Assembly (NCBI RefSeq): GCF_029784135.1
Contig: NC_073746.1
Location: forward strand, 145,580,556-145,644,555
Source of the DNA: Toxorhynchites rutilus septentrionalis
Taxonomy: Eukaryota; Arthropoda; Insecta; Diptera; Culicidae
Length of the DNA stretch: 64,000 nucleotides
Reading direction: 5' to 3'
Shown piece after piece: positions 58,765 to 64,000 of this stretch (positions are counted from its first letter, which is position 1; each line of letters begins with the position of its first letter). The translations under genes and the position numbers were made by a program. The notes under the pieces are model-generated. The model saw only the letters and a list, made by a program, of their open reading frames with translations, did no database searches and was not told the DNA's origin.

Positions 58765-59005
58765 TACATATATACCTCGAAGAAGTGTATCATAAATATT
58801 CTCACCCGTTTACATCTATTTTCGGGTGAACAAATCTATCTTTAGCTATAGATCTCCCTAATGTAAACTCGCAATAAGATCTCGAACCAATACATGGTCA
58901 GGCAAATGAAACGGATTAATATGTTATCACATCTTATTTATTCATCAGCTGTATATGCAATACACGAAGAAGCAGAACTAGAATAAGCTTGTTGAAGGAA
59001 AGTGT

Positions 59006-59296
59006 TTAGTCCTGCACCGATTGCAAGAGTCCTGCCTTCCTCATACGTTCGAAAGCCTTGTTGGCATCGTAGGTCCTACAAACGAGAATTTGATAATAAC
59101 CAAAGACAAAGATATTACGGATTCCTTACTTGTAGAAATCAGCATATGCTTGTTTCTTTGGTTCGACGTACAAATACTTTGTGGCAATCACTGAAATCAC
59201 ACACAACACCCCAGACACCATAAGGTTACGCTTGATCGAGGCATTGTGAAGCCCTCGCAACACTGGCTTGGGGATTTTAGCAGCAACTTCAGACAT
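59006..59296 (-). CDS. cype: cype, cytochrome c oxidase subunit 6C (COX6C), 78 aa, 2 coding exons
   Basis: The coding exons are 59296-59130 and 59075-59006 (167+70 nt, 79 codons with stop). The protein starts MSEVAAKIPKPVLRGLH, has one membrane segment (about residues 24-41, NLMVSGVLCVISVIATKYL), then KKQAYADFYKTYDANKAF and ERMRKAGLLQSVQD. This matches Drosophila cyclope, a small inner-membrane subunit of respiratory complex IV, in both length and the KQAYADFYKTYDA block. The donor is CAA|GTAAGG, the acceptor TTTGTAG. A CAG directly before the ATG suggests an upstream 5' UTR intron; a donor-like site (ACAAG|GTATTT) at 59467-59465 would give a noncoding first exon near 59468-59600. A polyadenylation signal (AATAAA on the minus strand) is near 58935. 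Confidence 0.94.
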
Positions 59297-60197
59297 CTGA
59301 AAAATACTTATTCGTATTACGTAACTTCTCTTGAACGGTAGCGTTCAACATTATTTTGATAACATTTCAACAATACTATATGCTGATAGTATATTGTGGA
59401 AATAGTATAAATGGGAATCCAATTTGTCTACTAATTTTGATAGACCGAATAGAAACTAGGAAATACCTTGTAATTTTCTGCAGCACAACAGATGTTCAGA
59501 ATGAGAAATGTTTGGTTTGACTGGAAATCGATAATTTTTTTTCGTACTGTTGTGGGTTGTCAGAAGTCTCGTGAAACGATACTACGGTTTCTTGGATGCA
59601 AGCAAAATTTTATGAATAAAATTTGAACAAGAAAAAAGTTTTAAGGCACATGACACATTTAGCGGTTTGTTTGTACAGTAATTTACATCTAATTCGACAT
59701 TTAGATAATTGGACAATAATGCGACACGTTTAAGGCCGAGGACATAGTTAACGCGGTGCGGTGCGAAGCGATTAATTGGAACTTATCGCGTGCTATGACA
59801 TACTGATCGCTTTAGATCGCGCGTTTTTTCGATGTTTTATTCCATTTTATGTCTTCAACTGACTCTAATTTAGAATGTTCGTTACTTAGGATAAATAATG
59901 CTGCTCATTTGAAAAATTAGAAAATTTTGCGTTGAATGCAGTTGTAAAACATTAGAATTAATGGGATTAATTTAGAGGTAAAGAAAAAACTTAAAATTTT
60001 GTGTTTTTATGAGTGTTTATTAATTTTACAAAAATTCATTCTATCAACCAAATTGAAGCTCTCCAACCACTCTATAATTTCTTCATTGACCACATCCTGT
60101 TATCCTTCTTGTTATCTTGCACTAATTTAAATGCTTCACAACAGTATTTTATGCAAAATTTCCTCAAATGAATGCAACTGAATCGTGTAAAGCAGTG

Positions 60198-60200
<3 letters not shown>

Positions 60201-60244
<44 letters not shown>
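60201..60244 (+). repeat. (TA)n microsatellite left of mariner
   Basis: About 44 bp of perfect TA dinucleotides directly before the mariner end. Confidence 0.9.
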
Positions 60245-60248
<4 letters not shown>

Positions 60249-61420
60249 GCTGTCAAAAAAGTCCGTTGTAAGCGCGTAGTTCTAGTTGTATTCATATCTA
60301 GTCGCTATGATATAGTCCTTGAAAGTGTTTTGTTTGGTTAAGTCGTTCGTGAGTTATAGTGTCGCAAATATGGAGCAAAATAAAGAGAAAATCCGACATA
60401 TTTTACAGTACTACTATGACAAAGGCAAAAATGCATCTCAAGCTGCCAATAAAATTTGTGTAGTTTATGAATCCGATACAGTTTCCATTTCCACCGCAAA
60501 ACGATGGTTTCAACGTTTTCGTTCTGGTGTATAGGTCGTCGAAGATGCGCCACGCTCCGGAAGGCCTGTCGTCGAAAATTGCGACAAAATCGCTGAATTA
60601 GCCGAGAAAGACCGGCATAGTAGCAGCCGTAGCATCGGCCAAGAGCTGGGGATAAGTCATTAAACCGTTATTAACCATTTGAAGAAGCTTGGATTCACAA
60701 AGAAGCTCGATGTATGGTTGCCACACACGTTGACGCAAAAAAGAACATCTTTGACCGTATCGACGCATGTGAATCGCTGCTGAATCGCCACAAAATCGAC
60801 CCGTTTCTGAAGCGGATGGTGACTGGCGATGAAAAGTGGGTCACTTACGACAACGTGAAGCGCAAACGTTCGTGGTCGAAGCCCACTGAAGCGGCTCAGA
60901 CGGTGGCCAAGCCCTCATCAACGGCCAGGAAGGTTCTGCTGTGTGTTTGGTGGGATTGTCAAGGAATAATCTATTATGAGCTGCTTCCCTATGGCCAAAC
61001 GCTCAATTCGGACCTGTACCGCCAACAACTGGACCGCTTGAAGGTAGCACTCATGAAGAAGAGGCCATCTTTGATAAACAGAGGCCGCATTGTCTTCCAT
61101 CAGGACAACGCCAGGCCACACACTTCTTCGGTGACGCGCCAGGGAGGTTCTTCTGCATCCGCCGTATTGTCCGGACCTTGCACCAAGTGACTACCACCTG
61201 TTTTTGTACATGGCGAACGAGCTAGGTAGTCAGAAGTTAGCCACAAAAGAGGCCTGTGAAAATTGGCTATCCGAGTTTTTTGCCAATAAGGAAACGAGCT
61301 TCTATAACAGGGGTATTATGAAGTTGGCATCTCGTTAGGAACAAGTCATCGAACAACAAAACGGCGCATAATTGACTTAAAACAGATGATTGTAACTAAT
61401 TTTATGAACAAATGAAAATT

Positions 61421-61422
<2 letters not shown>
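60245..61422 (+). mobile_element. Mariner element, broken transposase, right end lost
   Basis: The left end TTAGGCTGTCAAAAAAGTCC follows a TA microsatellite. The transposase frame from 60370 reads MEQNKEKIRHILQYYYDKGK and TAKRWFQRFRSG (helix-turn-helix region), then a TAG. The catalytic parts are MVTGDEKWVTYD (first Asp, near 60818-60853), IVFHQDNARPH (second Asp, near 61089-61121) and HPPYCPDLAPSDYHLF (third Asp, near 61155-61202), which together give a D,D34D-type mariner. A shift near 60715, several stops and a short deletion near 61130 break it. No matching right TIR is seen before the next (AT)n tract, so the right end is deleted or eroded. Confidence 0.88.
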
Positions 61423-61423
<1 letters not shown>

Positions 61424-61475
<52 letters not shown>

Positions 61476-61490
61476 TATATATATATATAT
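61424..61490 (+). repeat. (AT)n microsatellite right of mariner
   Basis: Long AT/TA run with one AAAA interruption near 61470. Confidence 0.9.
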
Positions 61491-61559
61491 GCGATATTTT
61501 TCTTAAGAAACTATCAACCGAAAATCTAAATTGAAAGTACAGCAAATGAAACATTTTCC

Positions 61560-61840
61560 TCAGTGTCATTTAGTTAATTTTGACGTAGGACTACGTTTTT
61601 ATGCATCGCCTCCAATGCTGCCCGTACAGGTTTTGTTTTGTATTTGGAAAGCAAAACTGTTCCCATTTCCTCCAGCGCATCCACAAACACTGCATCCATT
61701 TCTTCTTGCTTGGATATGTTCTTCTTTTTTTCCAATTCCAAAAATTGATCTTGAGCAACGACAATCGAATAAAAATAAATGGATTTAAAATCATTATCAG
61801 ATACGATTTTGGTTGACGATTTTTTAAATACTTGCAAAGA
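61560..61840 (-). other. Copy of TTGACGTAGGACT repeat with a coding-like minus-strand tail
   Basis: TTTTGACGTAGGACTACG sits at 61578-61595. Read on the minus strand the adjoining frame runs EEMDAVFVDALEEMGTVLLS and ends HKNVVLRQN. At 34433 the same terminus reads MKDVVLRQN in frame. This may be the C-terminal tip of a mobile-element protein whose end coincides with the repeat terminus, or chance. Confidence 0.35.
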
Positions 61841-62350
61841 AATGTGTTGTTATAACATAGAATGCGTACTCAATACTAGAAAGTTAATTTACGTTCACAG
61901 CTCTATTTCAGTAAGGTGCTTATTTCATCTGGGAATCTTAAAGCTTTCTGAGGAGTTGGCAGTAGCAATAACAATCCTTGAAGTGGATTGTACATTGTGT
62001 CATAATATGAGCTCCATCAGTGCCGAACTTTTCGAGCTTTGAAGTACACAAAAACGAACAGAACAATTGTACATGCCTAGATTATTTTTTATCAATTAAA
62101 AAGAATTTCAAGAAATGGAAAGATCAAGTAGGAAGCACGCACTGAGAAAACTCACGATTTATTGATTTTTTACTATTAGAACTAAACAAGTTTATGAGAA
62201 ATCAATTAGCTTCCTATCAAAACTTCAACGAATGTTTAAACTGTTGAGAAAACTTTCTCATAAATTGAACAAAATATCGAAAACTATCATAGTGACTTTC
62301 AATACTTTTGGTTGGTTCGTCACTTTTACCTTCCATTTTGGACGAATGTT

Positions 62351-62421
62351 GGAAGTGAGAATTGAACTCATGACCTTTAGCGTTAGAAGTATGGATGTTA
62401 TCACTACGCCAGATCGCCTCC
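62351..62421 (-). repeat. tRNA-like sequence, probable SINE head or tRNA pseudogene
   Basis: On the minus strand GGAGGCGATCTGGCGTAGTG (A box TGGCGTAGTG) is followed by AAGGTCATGAGTTCAATTCT (B box near GAGTTCAATTC), with ends GGAGGCG and CACTTCC that pair imperfectly. The anticodon region reads CTTCTAA. The mismatched acceptor stem argues against a working tRNA. Confidence 0.45.
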
Positions 62422-63050
62422 ATCGAAAACTATTGTTACATTGTTACATAACGATAAACAGTTTTTTAGGTAGCTGATACGGGATATTTCAGGTGATAGA
62501 GGATCATTTTGATGAATTATTGAACGTTTCTTGAGACTGGGTTTTGCCGTAAATTGTCTTTAATTCATATAGCACACTGCATAACACGATTCAATTGCTT
62601 TCATTTGATGAAATTTTGCATAAAATACTGTTGTGTAGCATTTAAATTAGTGCAAGATAACAAGAAGGATAACAGGATGTGGTCAATGAAGAAATTATAG
62701 AGTGGTTGGAGAGCTTCAATTTGGTTGATAGAATGCATTTTTGTAAAATTAATAAACACTCATAAAAACACAAAATTTTAAGTTTTTTCTTTACCTCTAA
62801 ATTAATCCCATTAATTCAAATGTTTTACAACTGCATTCAACGCAAAATTTTCTTATTTTTCAAATGAGCAGCATTATTTATCCTAAGTAACGAACTTTCT
62901 AAATTAGAGTCAGTTGAAGACATAAAATTAAGCTCAAGAAAAGTTCAACAATTCTGTCCTAGTTGAGAAATGACCATATGCGGTTTTTTTCATCAAATAT
63001 GATCCTCTATCACCACCTGAAATATCCCGAATCAGCTACCTGATTTCATG

Positions 63051-64000
63051 TGTACTTTTATTAGAATATTGGCTCAATTGTTTTAAGTTCGACGACTAGT
63101 GGTACATGGACAATCTCACCCATGTAACAATCTCACGCATGAAAATATAGATTCTTAGAAATAGACGAAATTAAAACACTTTGGAAAAAATATTTTACAC
63201 GTAATTTTGTATGAAAAACTGTGCAGACATTATTATCCTAAAACTAACTGATCTCGAGATATAACAAAATGTATAGAAAATTAATTTTTTATGCAAAATC
63301 ATTCACACATATCATGAAGCCTCAACCATTATGGAATCGTTCAATTTTTATAGTTTTGAGCTATGAGGGTCTATGCATACCCCGTAACTATAAAAGTTCG
63401 ATTATAGTAAATAGTTTGTTCATTCAGAGTCTACGTGAGATGACCATAATACAGATTTCTCTGTTTCTCAATTATACGAGAAAAAATATATGAACGTTCG
63501 ACTGGCCAGCACTCTCAGGTACGGAGAGTTTTGAAATTCTTAAAAATGTATTATTTAATTCAATTATGAATGTATAGGTGATTGTATTTTAAAGAAAAAT
63601 CTTCTTGTCCACGTGGACTCAATCTATACCCCCTCCCCCCTCTCCGTGGGCAAGCGTGGACATTTTCTTATTAGTCCACGTGGTATGTGGACAGTCCCAT
63701 AGACGGATAGTTTAATGATTTCTGTAAATCATGACACACTGTACAAATTTTCTGTAGTGAAACGCATTATATCAACATATAGAGGGGACATCCGAAAATG
63801 AGTGATGATTTTTCATAACTGTTCGATAGGTTGTTAATTTGTTAATTGTGCCGAATATTTGAAATCACCTGGCATCCCTGACTCCAGTAGCAGTGAAACA
63901 ATAGTTCGAGCAGTTTAATAGGGTATATTCGATAATTGGCGGGTGAAAATCACATAGAAAACTATTGCTTTTGTTGGGCATTGTTAGGCATCCTTTGGTT
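63051..64000. other. AT-rich noncoding end of window
   Basis: No gene recognised. 63600-63710 repeats GTCCACGTGG / CCACGTGGAC around a C-rich run (CCCCCTCCCCCCTCTCC). CACCTGGCATCCCTGA at 63866 also occurs near 48946 (ACCTGGCATCCCTGA) and with a change at 43811. Confidence 0.4.

Larger units (their letters stand above)
59690..63050. repeat. Inverted repeat pair around the mariner element
   Basis: 59868-60200 (TTAGGATAAATAATGCTGCT, CTCTCCAACCACTCTATAAT, ACATCCTGTTATCCTTC) recurs inverted at about 62575-62925. 62468-63046 is itself a foldback with ends GTAGCTGATACGGGATATTT and AATATCCCGAATCAGCTAC. The body phrases resemble the CAGG-type MITE family (ATTGAAGCTCTC..AACC), so these may be distant members. 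Confidence 0.65.

Noticed and set aside
62351..62421. Functional tRNA gene
   Set aside because: A and B boxes are visible but the acceptor stem pairs poorly and no clear terminator follows; more likely a tRNA-derived repeat.
1..64000. Endogenous viral elements, CRISPR arrays, LTR retrotransposons, rRNA genes
   Set aside because: Looked for in the translated frames and repeats; no viral replicase or capsid-like frame, no regularly spaced short repeats, no paired LTRs with gag-pol, and no rRNA sequence were recognised by eye.

Overview
The window looks like TE-rich nuclear DNA from a mosquito, most likely an Aedes-type culicine. Three genes with clean insect-style splice sites lie in a large, AT-rich background crowded with transposon remnants. 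These include Tc1, mariner and ITmDD37E-type elements, a non-LTR retrotransposon, tRNA-derived SINEs, a Helitron-like array and many MITE or foldback elements. The species is inferred from gene and transposon character; no alignment could be run.

Layout. 1-3975: AT-rich noncoding DNA downstream of Ncoa6. 4588-17778 (minus): Ncoa6, a nuclear-receptor coactivator in four coding exons. The four exons sum to exactly 2237 codons. A 6.35-kb last intron is packed with a LINE remnant and a 2-kb palindrome, and the last exon carries only 18 codons. Directly after the Ncoa6 TGA (TGA-C context), 203 further sense codons stay open in frame and are acidic; this is a candidate stop-codon readthrough extension. 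18.4-48.2 kb: an almost gene-free mobile-element zone. It holds a TA-flanked MITE family in several copies (one nested in a pogo-like MITE), an ITmDD37E element with 49-bp perfect TIRs but a triply broken transposase, an internally deleted Tc1 element, a mariner transposase split by another repeat, tandem Helitron-like ends, and a foldback element with internal 146-bp duplications. 49009-50981 (plus): Fignl1, an AAA ATPase, followed by a small ORF at 51522-51761. 55791-56552 (plus): three exons resembling the C-terminal end of Nup98-96, broken by two frameshifts. 59006-59296 (minus): cype, cytochrome c oxidase subunit 6C, in two coding exons. 59.7-63.1 kb: a broken mariner element set in TA microsatellites, inside a pair of inverted repeats.

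The three intact genes serve unrelated processes: transcriptional coactivation (Ncoa6), recombination and AAA remodelling (Fignl1), and respiratory complex IV (cype). Nothing suggests a cluster or operon. The points most worth following up are the Ncoa6 readthrough ORF and the long foldback transcribed inside the Ncoa6 intron.
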